Notes: generated by a model from the letters alone, not told the origin. 64,000 nt of DNA from Tigriopus japonicus (GCA_010645155.1 CM021319.1:7104416-7168415); one strand, 5' to 3'; positions 34,815-49,800 are shown, counted from the first letter of the stretch. Numbers and translations are program-made.

Positions 34815-37800
34815 ATGGCTGGTACTAACAACCCAAGTACTGCTACATCAACTGCTTCGTCTTCAAATTCTTCGAGTTCTGTAGCAACATCAGCAGTTGA
34901 TGTGGGGTCCGTGGTTGCCCCCACGTCATCAAATTCTCAACAAATTCAACAACTCGGACCATTTCGAACACATGTGGGCGATGAGGAAGAGGTCTTGGTC
35001 GGGGCTCCTGGACTGGACAATGGTGGACACGGCCTTCAGTTGGTTGGCGTCCATCACGAGGACGAGGATTCGCCAAGGGCTCGATACAACCGATCCACCG
35101 TCAATCCAGCACTCTATCACCATAATCCCCATCATGGACAGAGCATCCATGCTTGTGACCCTTTGGGCGATCCCGATTACCAAGATGGTTGCTTGGATCA
35201 ACATCCCGTTCGGTTCCATCGAGACGAATACGCTCACCAATACAGTCCTCAAAGTCGATCCAATGGCGATTGGCCCGGTCAACATCTCGGCAATCAGATC
35301 CCACAATGGATCGATGGACGAGCCGGAGGCGTGTGGCATCCACCCCCAGTCCCCATGGGACCAGGTGGGACGGATCAGCGTTTTGTGGTGGGGAACCAAT
35401 CCCACATGAAATGGATGGAGCAAAGTCGACCCGGGAGTGCAATGAGCAATACGGGCAGTGGGAAAATGAAAGGGGGTGGATCCCGATCGTTGCTTTATGA
35501 GCCCATGGCCTCGGATTGCATTCCGGATGAGCAACTAGCACAACTCTCGGTCAAAGAGCTCAATAAACGTGTTCAAAATCTCACCCGGGATGATATAGTC
35601 AAATTGAAACAGCGTCGAAGAACCCTGAAGAACCGTGGGTAAGTGTGCTCTTATTTGTTCCAATCCAGATCCATTGTGTGTGTGTGTGTGTCTTGTCTAT
35701 GTGTGCCAAGGGAAGTTTCATATGGTCCAAGTAGCGTTTTATGAACTTTTTTTGACATGTTAAGCGAGTGTCATAAATTTCAAGTCCAGATGTCGTACCC
35801 AACCAAGAGTCACAACTCAAAAAATGGAGGATTACTTTTGCTCTACCAAAGCCAGATCTGCAGTGATTTTTGAGTGGTCCTGGAAAGTGAGAAAAAGAAA
35901 GAAGGAAAAAAGGATCCGTGTAGGATCTCCTTGCACACTTTGAAGAGATGAGGGAGACTCCCCTCGGCATAAAAAATCCTAGTAGACCCACAGGAAATGC
36001 CCGTTGCAAATCGAGATATGATTTTTCAATCCCACACATTTTGGAACACGAGAGATGGATAAAGAAGAGCAGCAATGGGCAAGGGGATTGAGAGCGCAGA
36101 TATCGGTTGAAATTGGTCTTCTGAGCTTGGGGGAATAACCGTCGATTGTTGAAGTCCATAACAATTTTGATCCAAAGTGAACATCATTGCATTTTCCCCA
36201 CCATACTTGGGCATACAAGGGCTTCAACAAACATCGAATCTTCCTTTGGGACTTTGCTTTTACACTTGCTTTAATCCAACTTTTCAAAGAGACACTTTCC
36301 CATCAACAATTCAGTTGAAATAACAACCCCTTTAGTTCATTCACTCGATCCATGTTCGGTCATTTCTGAATTGGATTCTTGTTCCAATTTGGCACAAACG
36401 TGGACCGTCCATTCAATTGAATTGCAAGAGAATCCGCCTTTTCCGACAAATAGGGAATGACCCCCTGATCAAGAAGAGACCTCTCCCCAATTTTTATACC
36501 AAGTGCATGATGCGCACCAAAGCAAATCCAGAAGACATTCAAATGGAACCAACCTCGACTCGCTCGCTCCATAACGTAATTGATCCCATATTTCAAAAAT
36601 CACACAGACCATTGAACAAGACTGTTTTCCATTCTCGAAAGACTGTAATTAAAGCAGACTACTTTCTTTTCGGTTCGACTAGTATTGATTTCCTGCGGGG
36701 TTTTATTTCGAGGAAGACCTTGCAGTGCACAGCACTTTGTGGTCCAAAGGGGATCGTTGGAGAACATATTTTGGCAACTTGCCATCACTAACAACAATTG
36801 CCCTGGTTGGAAGGCTCCATTAGCCCTCGGGAATGGAACGCTCCTTCCTGAGAACGATCAACATATTATTTGTTCAACTTGAGCTCGATCCAGAGACTTG
36901 TGAGTGTGTCAGCTTCAATAAACCATGCAAACTCTCTCAAAGAAGATGGATCGGGCGAGTCTAAAAAGTCAATTAGCTGGACCGTCTTGATTTGGAGATA
37001 AAAGTGTCTCGAAAGGCGTTCAAAGTGATCCGTCTCTTGAGCGACGAGCTGCGATGCTCAATTGGACACGGAAGGGTTGATCCACTTTGGGCAGACATTG
37101 ATGAACGAACCTTCAAGATCGAGCATACTAGATGTTCTTGGCAGTGTGTGTTTTGATAGCTCCATGTTGGCCAGTTTGCGAGACAATATCACATTTTGAG
37201 ATCTTTCAACGGGCTATATTAGCTAGGGAACCAACCCCCTTCCCCACAAAATGGCTGACTAACTGCCCACTAGTGAGTATCACCGTCCTTACGAGCTAGG
37301 ATTTTGGGCAGGGATTGCATTTTCGTTGGACTAGAAACTAAACAAGAGACTGAATATTTTCTATGGAAATAGAAAAAAACAAACAAGCAGATCGATCGGA
37401 AATTGATTTTTTTGGCTATACCTTTTTTAGGCAGTTGTTTCACGTTCTGAAAATCCAAGAATATTTACCTTTTACAAAGAGGAAAGGACAGTTTATTGTG
37501 CTGCTTGTCGATTCATAACAAATCTAAATTACTTAAGAGTCAGGTTTTTTTAATCTGAAAGTAGGACAGGTGCCTTTATGATTGTCAAAAGTTTAGAGAC
37601 ACCTGTAATAGTGTATGCTTGCCCATGAGAGTCGCTATGTTCAAATTCAAGATCTGCTAACTATAATACTCCGTAGATACTTTGGAAAGCAGACCGAAAC
37701 AGGTTTAAAGAAAAAATTGTCCAAGGTTTTCGTTGTTCATCTTGATGTAGTCTGTCTACGTATAAACTGGTCATATGTAAAGGCTGACCACGCCAATGAT

Positions 37801-40800
37801 GTGGGAATAGACCCACCGGGGTTCAATCTTGAGCTCATGGACGGACTATGTGAAAGGAGACTCTACGACATTAAGGATATTGCAGATAAGTTTGGGATTT
37901 ATTGAAAGGTTTGACTTTCCCTAATGGCGGAAACCAACCTTATCTTGAATAGAATCATTGGTCAATCGGGAAATTTACGATTTCCTCCCGGTAACGAATA
38001 TCATCCGCATCCCATCCCTTCGCCACCAAAAGATGGAAGGTATCTCCGGGATGAATGAATTCATCCGAACGCGATTCACTCCACCAAGAACCACTTGAGT
38101 TCACACAGCACAATAAAGGCATCATTATCATCATCAGCATTCATGTGGAGGGCTGTCCCACAATTTCTCGAATAGCCTCCAGGAAAAGAGGGGCCATCAC
38201 CCAAATCTGAATGACAATACAAGAGCTGATGAAACGTGCTCAAGTGGACTTTTCTTCCGAGTCTGACACAAAAGATTATTGGAAAGCCCTCAGGACAATC
38301 GCAATGAGCATCCGACGAACCAATCCAACCGCGACTTCCTCGAGCGTTTGGAATTCGTCAGGTAAACTTTGGCAGCGGACAATCCCTCGAACTTTATGAT
38401 CATTTCAGTTCCCTCAAAATCGCGAGCAAGTCTTCGACCCGATTGACTGACTACTGACCAACAGGCCAAGGGACATCTCATGTTCCATCTTTTATCTCTA
38501 TTACAAAAACAGATAGTAGAGAGAGCAAGTAGGGAGGGAAAGGGAGAGAGCGATAGTGGAACGTGATTCGGAATTTCACCCCCTCTCTATCCTCGTCTCC
38601 TTTATACTATAGAATATACACACTGGGGCGTTTAGTTCTTTGTCGATGCGAGAATCCAGATGGTGAAGATTGCGCATGTTCTCTCCTCATTCAAGAGTTC
38701 GTTTCGATCCAATGTGTGTATTGGATGTACACCTATCTAGTACGTAGAACGTAGACTGCATGGCAAAGTGTCGAAAGCAAGGGGACGATAGTGTTTCTGA
38801 CATTTTTATTCGAGGAAACCACACATGTGATCACATACGTACCATTCGTACATTTGGTTGACGAAAACTGAAGAAAAAGGCGAATTGGAGAGAGAGACTT
38901 TTCAAGACTTGTGGGGCTTCCCCGGATTTTGCCTTTGCGAACTGCCAAAAGGAAGTCTCTGATAGTAGTAAAATATATAAATATGGTGGAATTGTTCACA
39001 TAAAAAAGCCAGTGGCCTATTGCACGAGTTGGATAGGGTTGGTTGGATATCCTCTTTCATTTGTCAGCCACCAAATCAACCGTAACTAAAAAGTTTGTGT
39101 CTCTCGAGAAGAAAGAAAAGAGAGCGTTCCAAAAGAGAAATCACAGACGGGACAGTTCAAAATTTGCTCATTTCTAGGATCTTGTACATGGCTGATTTGC
39201 TCCTGATTTTAAGAGTTTGCTTCTTTTTCCTGGATATTTTGAACTTTCTGGCTCTACTGAAAAAGAAAAATAAGTTTATGCAAAAATTTAGATCAAATTT
39301 CTCGGGTTTTTTTCCTTCTTTGCTTTTTGCAAATTGAGATTGAATTTGAGATTGAAATTGAGATTGCGATTGAGTAAGAAAATCGTCTCTTTTGCTTGGC
39401 CTTTATATGAAGAACGAAATGCAGGTGTAAGTTTATCTATACTTTCGTCAAGATATCTTCATTCTTTGCTTTGTTGGTGGAATGAATTCAATAAGAGCAA
39501 CTTCCTCGTTCTGGTTAAACAGACACTCTTCTTGCCCGTTTGCTTCAAAATAATAGCACAATACGTTTGTGATTGCTTAGCAATTGTTATTTTTGTGACA
39601 TTTTGGCTTTTTTGGGAGGATAAGGAGTTCGTTTCCTTGTTCAGCAATCCAACCTAGGTAAAGCTTTTTCTTGTATCCGAGATGATTTACGGTTTTAGGA
39701 TTCCCTTCAGGTCTTCGGAGCTTTGAAAGAAGGTTAATAGAGATATAAAGGGAAAGAGAGGGTAATGAATCAAGGGTCATATTATTCAATGGTCCATCCA
39801 CCCTCATTGTACCACAACAACTTGTGGGTGCCATAGTCGTCTATTGAAAGTAAATCTCTGTTCCTTAGATATTTCAAAGCAAGTGTTGGATCATCAGAAG
39901 GACTGCAAATTTCATGAAAATGCATTTTTTATTCACTGCATCCGATTTTTTGTATTTTTGGCGTTCTTATCGAAATTTGGTGCATTTTTTCTGGCATTTT
40001 TCTTTTCTTTGCATTTTTGGCCTTCTTGTCGAAATTTGGTGTTTTCCCAAATTCTTAAAGAATGTTGAATTTTTTTTTGCCTTTGACCTTCTCACCAATT
40101 TTCACAATCTTCCTTTCTTCTTCCTGGCTTGGCTGACATTGGTTTTCAGCAGTTGAAGTTTTTATGATCATATCTATTCACTCCCTAGGTTAAATGTCTT
40201 GATTGGATGAAAGATAAATTGCAAGTAAGGAAGAGAAAGATTTTTTAGCATTTTATTGAGCATCATGTTGGAAAAATGATTGCTTCAAAGATTTCTCTTT
40301 GACATTGTATTTCAAGTGTACTGCCAATCGTTTTTCAGTTAAAGAATGGAGGTGTGAAAAGAGTCATGTTTTAATTGCAGGCGTTTCAGACCCAAAAAGC
40401 AAAGTTTAACTACACTAGCAACAATTTAATTTTCAACAGCCATTTTGAACTTGATTTTAATGCAAAACCAAGAGAGCTATGAATGGTTTTATGGTCTAAA
40501 TTTGGTCTTTAATTTATATTTATTTAGCTAATGATCAAAATCTATGATCATGATAAAACATGACAAATCTATGATGAAGGTTGAAATGCGTTTGCCAATT
40601 CTTTCCTTCCACAACAAAAGCTTTTTACAAAAGTATCTGTATAAGATGCCAATTTAACTTACTCCCAACGTTTCTCGATCAATCTTTCTTTTTGTTGTTT
40701 TTGTTGCATTTTTGGGCATTTTTGTTGCATTTTTTGATGCATTTTTTTGTATTTGCAAAATTTGTGCAGCCCTAATCATTGGAGAGAGAATAAGGTTTAA

Positions 40801-43800
40801 ACCTTATTCTCACACGTGACAAACGTTTGTCAAAGCTCTATGAATATTTCTTCAAGTCCCACGAGTTCAGGGTGGAGCAACCGGAGGGCAACCCAGAGTT
40901 TCGGGTTCTCGTAGTTCTGTGGAGGAGAGAAGGAAGATGTGGGTAAGATCTCGGTGGGGAGGAAATTTCTGATTTTACGGCTCATTGCGTTTTTGATGAG
41001 ACGTTACAAGAGATTCCGGTGGTTTTGAAGTGGAACAAGAAATCATCGAACACGTTTCCACGTGTTCCCCTTCTAATCCAATTTGAACCGTGGCTCAAAT
41101 GATGCACAGTCACATAATCGTGTCCATGGCTCAATACATATCTTTCTATGGGTTAAAATTCAAAGACATATTTCCTAACATCCTAAAGACGAAAGAAGTC
41201 AAATAATTCATAGATTGAAAATATTTTCCTTGTGGGCCATTACAAAGATGATGACATTAAACATTTGGAGCCTTTTTTGTAGCTAAAAGTGGCCAAAGAG
41301 GCCGAATAAAGAGACTGGCACGCCAAATCTGTCCGTCAAGTGCAGGAACCTAAGGAAAAAATAGCTTTTACACAACACCTTATAAGATTTTGAATGATGT
41401 TCTTATGCCCCCAGTAGCAATGAACCTATTCAAATAGTTCCACTATTTCCACTCGTGCAAAGGTTTGCTCAAAACTTCAATTCATGCAAGAACATCTAGA
41501 ATAGAGGTGGACTTTTCACGGCACGGCAAAACTGGCCGGAGGTGACCCAAATCAAGTGAAAGGCAAGGATCGAATGCCAATTCAGCCGGAAATTTAGAGC
41601 AGCCTCTTTGGTCTTCTGGCTAATTTGGCTGGGCGAACTGCCAAAGATGAGGCCTCTTCTAGATTAAGGGTTGCTTGATGCAACTGTTGCAATGTTCAAA
41701 ATGACTTTAAGATGCTCATTGATTGGCCCCAAGAGCAATAATTGGTTTGAAAGTTATACAAAGGTGACTTAACTTACTGTTTAGCCACACTTTAAGTCAG
41801 CTGGTCTGTCCTAATTTGTTGGTTCAAATATAATTAATCTTAAGAAGACAACGTGCCACAGGATCCCTGAAGAGAGAAGATGAAAATCAAAAATGGTGAC
41901 CAAAACAGTCAGAATATTGTTAAGAACTTATTTTGCAACATATTGGACAAAACCTGTCAATGTAAAGTGTAATGAACTTTAAAGCCTTTTGTGAGTGTTC
42001 AAATAATTTTCTGAAAATAGGATCCAGAATGGCATAAGGTTTTTTCTTAGTTTTGATTAGAAGATCACATAATCCAGCCTTTCTTCAAACTTTCAAGACA
42101 CCACAATTGAGGCTTGTCAAGTAAAAATCTGCTTGCTTTTTCGACTAATATCAATGAAGACCTTTCAAATAAAATCATTCAGACCGTAAGTGTCTTTCAA
42201 TAGTCTTAAAACACTACACGATTGATTTTGTGTGCAGTTTTTCTGATTTGCGGGAGACACCCTGAAGAAGGAAAACAAGCTCAGTTCTTTTAAGTCGTGC
42301 AACAAAGTTCATGTGGCTCATAATTTATAAAGAGTGTTTTAGTGTCTATTTTCCAATGCATCATCATTCCCTAATCAGTGTGTTTTGTTTAAAGTCTTGT
42401 AGTGTCTTAGAAAGCTCTCTAGGTGCTCAATGTTCTCATGAATATCAGAAGTGCGAGGCCGGCCTCTCAGAAAGCTAACTGAATGAAGGTAAGACGATTA
42501 AAACTTTTTTTGAGGATTATGATAAAGTTACTTGAAGTGTAAATATTATAAAAGTGTAGCCTGTGCAAAGGGATCTGTTCGTCTGAAGTCTCTTCATCGC
42601 TTGCGCAAATCCAGAGTAGCTCTACTCATAGATATGCTCTACTCTATTTCCGCGCCCTGTTGTCTTCCTTCGCTCAGCTCTTGCTACCCTCGTTCGGTGT
42701 CGTCCTGCTTAAAAATGCCACGCAAATTCATCTTGAAAATGGATTAGGAACCATATTTCCCCCGGAAATTCTCCCCCGGACTAAAACGCGGAGTTTCATC
42801 ACGCTCATTCAAGAAACAACTTGAACAACATAACGGCGTTTTTTTTAGCTTATCTGTTACCCGGCTTGAACAATTTACATAGATTTTGCTTATCCACGCC
42901 TTATCCTGAACTTAATTAAGACATGGCAATATTTATTGCTTTTTAGAAATAGAGTTTTTTATGGGTTGTCACCTTGGCATAAATTCATGTTCTAGAATTG
43001 ATGGTTTCATCTTCGAATTTCTTTTATTGTACGATCGTGTCATTGATTTCAGGACAATCTAAGTATGGGTAAGAGTTGTTCAAGTAGTTTTAAGTAGTGA
43101 ATTTGCGCGTGGGTTAAGGTCCATATGCCACAAGATAGACTTGCACCTTATAATTATAATTGATATTGATGCAAACAAGTTGAAAATCTAGATTTCAGAC
43201 CTAAGGAGGCATTACAAGTTTAGTGTTTTGCTTGAAAAATGCATTTTGTCATTCAAATATTTCAAAAGTGTATCCCAAACCGTTGTCTGAAAATCATTTT
43301 ATTTAAACTTAAGAATACTATGAGCTAGCATAAATACTATAATGTTTAAGGAAGCCAGAGTGGCCGCGCGTACTAATGCGTTCTTATTAGAGCCGAGGGT
43401 AAAAAAAAGTGCTTCCCCAGACGGCGTACGTCCGAATCCTGTTGGGGATCGAATTGAAGCTGTCGTGAGAAATCCTTGTTTACAGGGAATCGCATTCCTT
43501 GTAGCGGTAGTAGAAAATCCGCAACAAACAAACAAAAAGTATATAATTCATCATATACGTATAATGTATTTGTGGTCAAGGATGCCTAAATATCCAATTT
43601 TTGACTATTTTCCAACGTGGTCCCAAGTTTGACACACAAGGACTTTTAATTTGGCATAACCTTCTTTGCTTCTCTTCAGAACTTCATGATTTGAATTGGT
43701 ATAGAATTTCATGAAAGACTAGTCTAACCTGGATATAAGAACATTCAACAGGAAAATATATCTTGGTATCACGTAAGATACATAGTGAAAGACTAGTCAG

Positions 43801-46800
43801 TTTTACTTTATTTGTTCATAATGCAATAGTATATTAGAAAGATTTGTTTTAGAGACCAAATTAAAGATATGAGAACTGTATGTTAAAGTTGATCGTGATT
43901 CATATTAGCTGAGTTTATATACCTTGTGACAATTTGAGTTGTGGCAGAATTTTTTTGCTACCACACGCCGTTGACTTCAATTGCAAACTCAAAAGTACAT
44001 AAGTTAGGACAAGAAATCCTGTGGCAAAAGTTATGAAAATGTTTTGCGACATGGTTTATAAAAAGAGCTTTCTTCAAACGATTTCTTGTGGCAACTTACG
44101 TACTTCCGTGTTTGCAAATGAAACCAACGGCGTGTGGTAACGTAAAATTTCTGTAACAACTCAAGTTGTCACAGGGTATATAAACTCAGCTATTGTCTCA
44201 TTTCTATCGATCTATTGTCAGTTTATTTCTAGTTTAGCTTATTTTTTTGTAAGTTTCAATGACAGTCAAATTTGTCTTAATTTCATGTATTCATGTGTTT
44301 TCTATTCTTATTTTTTGTTTATGAGTTAGTTCAATGATCAGTATAAGTTCGAATGATGCAAATAAACCTTATTCATTGCAAAGGTGTGTTCTAGGCTGAG
44401 TAAGAGTTAAGATAGTAGAATGTTCTAAGGGTGTTTTATCTGTTCATTGAAACCATGAAGAGGCATTACAAGTTTAGTGTTTTGCTTGAGTAATGCATTT
44501 TGTTATTCAAATATTCTAGAAGTGTATCCCAAACCGTTGCAAGTTGATGGATAATCATCAATTCTTTAAAAACTGAGACTTTCTTCTTTCAAAAGCACGT
44601 TCTCTCCTTTTGTGCTTCTCCACTTGATCTTGGTCACCCCTGATTTGCCGTGCGCCGTCCAGGAAATTCTAGATGTCCGTGATTCATGGTACAAAATATT
44701 TCAAAACGTTTGAATCAAAAATGTGGTGTTGTGTGCTAGAAATTTGAAAAGCTCGCCTTCAGCAAATTTGGATAAGAGAAACTGCAAGTCAAAATTAGAG
44801 GAAGAAGGTTCACTTTTATGACACCAATTAAGTCAAAATTTGAATGAGCACTGCTTTTGAAGATCAAAATCAATAGTCACTGTTTGTAAAACTAGTCTTA
44901 CCTCAAAAGGTCTTTATGCTCTACATGTCAGATCATTCGTAAATTGAACTGACAACTCTGTTCAATGGAATACTTACCCACCATTGAACAATCAGAACTC
45001 GCAAAACCGCCAGGACCGCAAACCGCAAAGGACCGCCAATGTCTTATTAGGTTCTCAGAGGACAGTTTTTTGAACGACGTCTTGCCTTGGAGGTAACTAT
45101 TAGATATGAGGTGCTTCAGTTGGCACTTAAGACGTTCAAAACACTAACCTCCGGACACTACAAAATTCCCTTCACTTGTCTCTCATTTTGCCGTGTACTA
45201 GGGTAGGCCCAAATTCAATTATTAAGCAATTTAAGGAGGATGATCTATATTTTGAATATCATTAGCACATTGTATTATTCAACTTCTGTCCAATTTTTAC
45301 GAAATATCTTCGTCACTTTCATGTTCAGGTCGATGATGCATATATTAGCAACACTTTTATAGGTTATCCGTGATAATAATCATTGTCGTGCGAAATTTCC
45401 CAAATGTAGTCCGAGGAGTTTGATTCCTGTGTTCTTTCCATTGGTAAAACATCGATTTTTGGTTGAAGATCTTTCTTTGTATTGGATGATTTTATCGATG
45501 CACAACAAAAGCAGGCTCCTAAGAGAGCTAAAACACCAAGGAAAGATCCGCCAAATATAATGGGAATTTGGTAGCTTTTTTCTATTGTCATTGAGAGAAA
45601 AGCCTCAATGTCAGCGTTCTCAGACCATTTTAATGTGGCAACAATTTTTGAATTATTGTTCTTCTTTGCATTGATCAACTTGATTTTCTTTAGAGGAATA
45701 TTTCCAATTGAGAAGATGTCATTAAACGGTGGCCAAGTGATGTTCACAGTGTTGTTGCTCGCAAAAACGTAAAAGGTGGTTTGTTCTTCCTGCAACGACA
45801 GACTTGACTCATTGCCAAAGCTCATGAAAGTATGATTGGGAAATGTAGATATTTCTATTTCCAGTTTTTCTTTCCGTTTTGACAATATATCAAGGAAGGT
45901 CATTTTCAGATTAATCTTGCGTCCAAAGAGTTTGACCACCACCGAATGTTTCTCATCGAGAGTAACTTCTGACAAATCGGAGACACAAGAGAGGGTAATG
46001 TTTTTGCTTTGCGTGTAGTATTGTTCTCCTACCCCGCAACCAGTGAGTGCAGTTTCAATTAACCAAAAATATTCAGGAACGAGCTCACTGGAATTGTTGT
46101 AGCTTTTCATTAAACAACGCTCTTGGGAGACCGAGCAAGGGTTTGTTTTGCTCATCACGAGGGTTTTGCAAATGTTTTCATTGTCTTCATTGTCTTGGGG
46201 CAAAGAACTGACGGGCTTGTTGGTTGTATGAAATTGGAAATCGAAAGTGTCCATGAATTTACTTTTGGACATGTTTTTCCCCACACAAACAAGTTGAGCT
46301 GTAGAAAAGATCAGTTAGCGAGCCTGGAGGTGACAAGAAATGAAATGACGACAATCTCGTTCCGATATGGCTAAAATCAAATGAAAAAAGTGCAACCCAA
46401 AGTGAGTCCCTACGCCCCAGTAAAGTACATGCATAAATGTTTTCCCAATTGTACAGTTTATCCAATCTGAAATAACCAGTTGTCTCGAAAACGATTGGTT
46501 TAAAAATGGCAAGAAGCACTGAATTTCTGAAGTGGGAGGCTAACGGTGAGAATAATGATTTCAAGAAGGATTTATTCAATTGCGTTCTGCTGTCAACGAG
46601 ACCTGGCTTGTATTCAGTAGACGACATATTTCAATTTTCAGCTCAATCGAATTATTAGTTCGTCAAATAAAGCAATTATCTGCGAATTACAATTATTTCG
46701 TCGAAAAAGGTAATTAATTATGAAAGACGGTCAAAATGATCCAAAACCTTTGATTTTACTCTCGAATATTTTATGGTCGGCCATCATAATCTGTTTCACA

Positions 46801-49800
46801 TTAGGCTTCAGCTAAAATGTATGTATCAATAATAAGTAAATGACTGATAATGATATGTTTGCTTTTTGTAAACACAATTTTTTAGGGCTGCAACGTATTG
46901 GAAGGGCTGGGATTTTGATTTCAATCTTGTGGGGTCTTTTTGATGTTGCCTTTCTCTTTGGCCAATACTTTTTTTGAATGCCATTGAGATTGAACAATAA
47001 CCCCCAAAATTGAGTTGTGGAAATAAACAAATCTTGTTTATCTCTTGAAATCATATCTTGGCCGTCTTTATTAGTTAAAATTACAATTACATCGTCCGAA
47101 AACGTTGCTGAGTTTATTTGCAATTTCTAGTCAATTACATTTTTTCAATCCCTTTCACGCTTTTGCCTTGCTAAAACAATGAAAGGAACAAGTGAAAGTG
47201 AGTGGGTCTAAGGAACTGGTGCTCAGTCTTTGAGAACATGACTTGAAATATGCCAGGCAAAAGTTTCATCTCTAAAATAAAGCCTGCATTTTTGGCCTTG
47301 TCTGGCACAGAGGCCCTTCTAAGTTTGCTTAAGTGACGTTTTGGATAGTGATTGGTGTCATGGGAGGAATTGAATGAAGCCTGATGGCTCATCACTGCTC
47401 AATTTTTTTTAGGGATGCTTGGCCGTTCCATGAATTGAATTGAAACATCAATGATTTTTTTAACCAAACCCTACTTATATTTGGACTTGAGGAGGGATAC
47501 CCCTCACCAACGGATTTCTTTCGAGAGAAAGCAAGTATCCAGTTTTGACTAGTTCGTTTTTACAGAAAAGGACACGATTAAATTCTGCCAAGAGCCATTA
47601 AATTTCGCTCGACTGGGAGGCTAAAAATAGGAATCATGATTTCCAGTAGTGATGGAAACAATCCAATCTCCAATCATATTCACAATAGGTTGCCCAACTA
47701 GGTCTGCCAATTGGGTTCAGAGTCTATCATTTGCCTGTTGAATGCTATCAGGGAAAAGGCTTTCTGCTAAAGGTGAACGCAAGTGGCACCCCTTGCTTTA
47801 TTCGTTTTTGGATCAGGGGCGCTATGTAGACAGAACTTGCTTCTTGATTTTGCAAGATGGTCTGCTATGTAAGGGATGATGGCAGACCTAAAGCTAGCAA
47901 CCTTGCGTGAGAAGGTTTTTTTCCATCAGTAATATCCAGTAAGAACCATTCAATTACGTTCTTCTGCAAATGAGACCTTGCCTATGCTGGTAAGAATACG
48001 TATTTTAATTTTCAGCTCAATCGAACGTCGGAGTTAAAAGTTATGCTCTCTCAAAGTTCTGTGCAAATCCTACCAAGAATGAATGAACTGGCCCTTTTGT
48101 GGAAATCGTTTTACCACAAAAGGGCAAGTTTAATCATTCTATGCTCACTTCGGTATATAAGTTTGAGAAGACAAAACTTTTCACTTCGGCATTCAATCGA
48201 GCTGAAATTTGAAATACGTAGAAATACTAGAAGGCAGAGATTGGCATTCAAATCTATGATTGCCCGACCCGGCACGGACTGTCTGACGTCATTCATCATG
48301 CGGGAAGCCGAAGTTCGTGATTAAAGGAACCTTTTCTTCTAAGAAACACATCTAAACTATTTCGCTCATCTGATAGGGCAGTTTGGTTATTGAAAATCCT
48401 CAAGTCTGCTGGAAATGTGTCTAAGGTATTAAACCGATATGCAAAAAGTGAATTTCAACTAGTGTGGAGTTTAAACAGGGGACGATTGATTCACATGATC
48501 GGGTGATTGACAACAAAATCTCAGTGATGTGAAATCTCGGCTTGCGCAAGTTTTTTCACGGGAGGTGGCAGGGTAGGGTTACCTCTTAGAGAATGGGTGC
48601 TTTGCTCTGGTATATGAGCAAACACGAATTTGAGGTTGATTTGCAACCCTGCTCAGAAGTCACGAAAGTCAGGGATGCCTTGCCTTTTGTCGCTTCTTAA
48701 AGAAAAAAACCTGTTTATGAAGGCTGGTAGACAGTGGGGAATATGATTTTACTTAAGAAAATTGGCAACCCCAGCACCAGGTCAGATCACTACAAAATCA
48801 ACAAAGAAGAAGTACTCTGGTTTGTTGTTGAACTTCGTTAGAATTAGCTGATTGTTCAACTGAATGCTCTTGACCAATCACCAGCGTGAATCATCGGCAC
48901 CGTGTGTTAGCCTACGAATGCCAATATCTATCTTAGTGTATCTAGAAATACGTAGTCTATTGAATACAAGCCAGGTCTCGTTTGCAGAAGACTGCAATTG
49001 AATGAATCCTACAGGAAATCATAATTCTCATATTAAGCCAGAAATTCTCATAAAACTCCAGAATTTTTTGCTTTTGCTTTTCAACAATCGGGGCTGAATT
49101 TTGGAGTAGCAGGGATAGATGGCTGTATTTTGCTGCAATGGCTGGTTGAGAATAGCCGGCCTGGACACCGGCTGATTGTAAGCAATCAACTTTCAGGCAA
49201 CTTTATGATTAAAAAAATTCTTTTTGGCAATGGGTGTAGTGATCACTATTTTTGACCTTAGTCAAGATTGATGTTTGTGCTTTGTGCTTTTTTGGGGTGG
49301 CTTGAGATTTGCCATTACACGTCACAGTAATTCCATGACTGTCCATGGAAGCACCGCATTAACCACATTCTTAGTAACCATATTTTTAACACCATTGAGT
49401 TTCCTGACGCCAAAATCCTTCATCCTGACCGCAAGAGTCCACTCACTAGCCATTGCTAGACATCTTATTTTCAGTCACTTTATGCCTCAAGAAAAATTGA
49501 TCCTGACAGTCAATCTAATTTCCAAACTTAAAAAAGTTTGAAAAGTTTGTTAACTGAAGTTGGCGCGTGAGGTTGCCAAGAATACCTCGTTAGTCATTAC
49601 TACGATTATTATTACCACGTTTTCAAAAGAGGAATATCATTGAAATGTGGTGTTGTTTGAAATGCATGGATTCTTGAGACGACTTTTACGATATTTAGGG
49701 ACACACTACAAATGGTCCATTTAAGGTTAAGTAACTCAGAAGCTAATGAATGCTTAATCTTAAAATTTTAATACAATTGGTCACTTTAGAGTGCAAAAAG

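Larger units (their letters stand above)
47587..49065. mobile_element. Foldback element F, copy 2, with two nested insertions
   Basis: When 47647-47931 (one hAT-type element) and 48228-48942 (element AB copy B) are taken out, together with one copy of each target duplication, the remainder is about 450-470 bp. It follows copy 1 (61109-61559) from the GGGAGGCTA outer part through the hairpin centre CCCTTTTGTGGAAATCG/TTTTACCACAAAAGGGC near 48110 to GAAATCATAATTCTCAT. Age order: F first, then the two insertions. Confidence 0.8.

Noticed and set aside
34929..35534. 201-codon and other frames antisense to Maf exon 1
   Set aside because: Shadow frames of a well-supported coding exon.
35599..36159. 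186-codon minus-strand frame at the start of Maf intron 1
   Set aside because: Partly antisense to Maf exon 1 and the TG repeat; no recognisable domain.
36417..36791. 124-codon frame in Maf intron 1
   Set aside because: Composition not coding-like, no splice sites or family.
37615..37905. 96-codon frame
   Set aside because: Reads smoothly (includes GIDPPGFNLELMDGLCE) but no family, no splice sites and no related copy in the window; left as unsupported.
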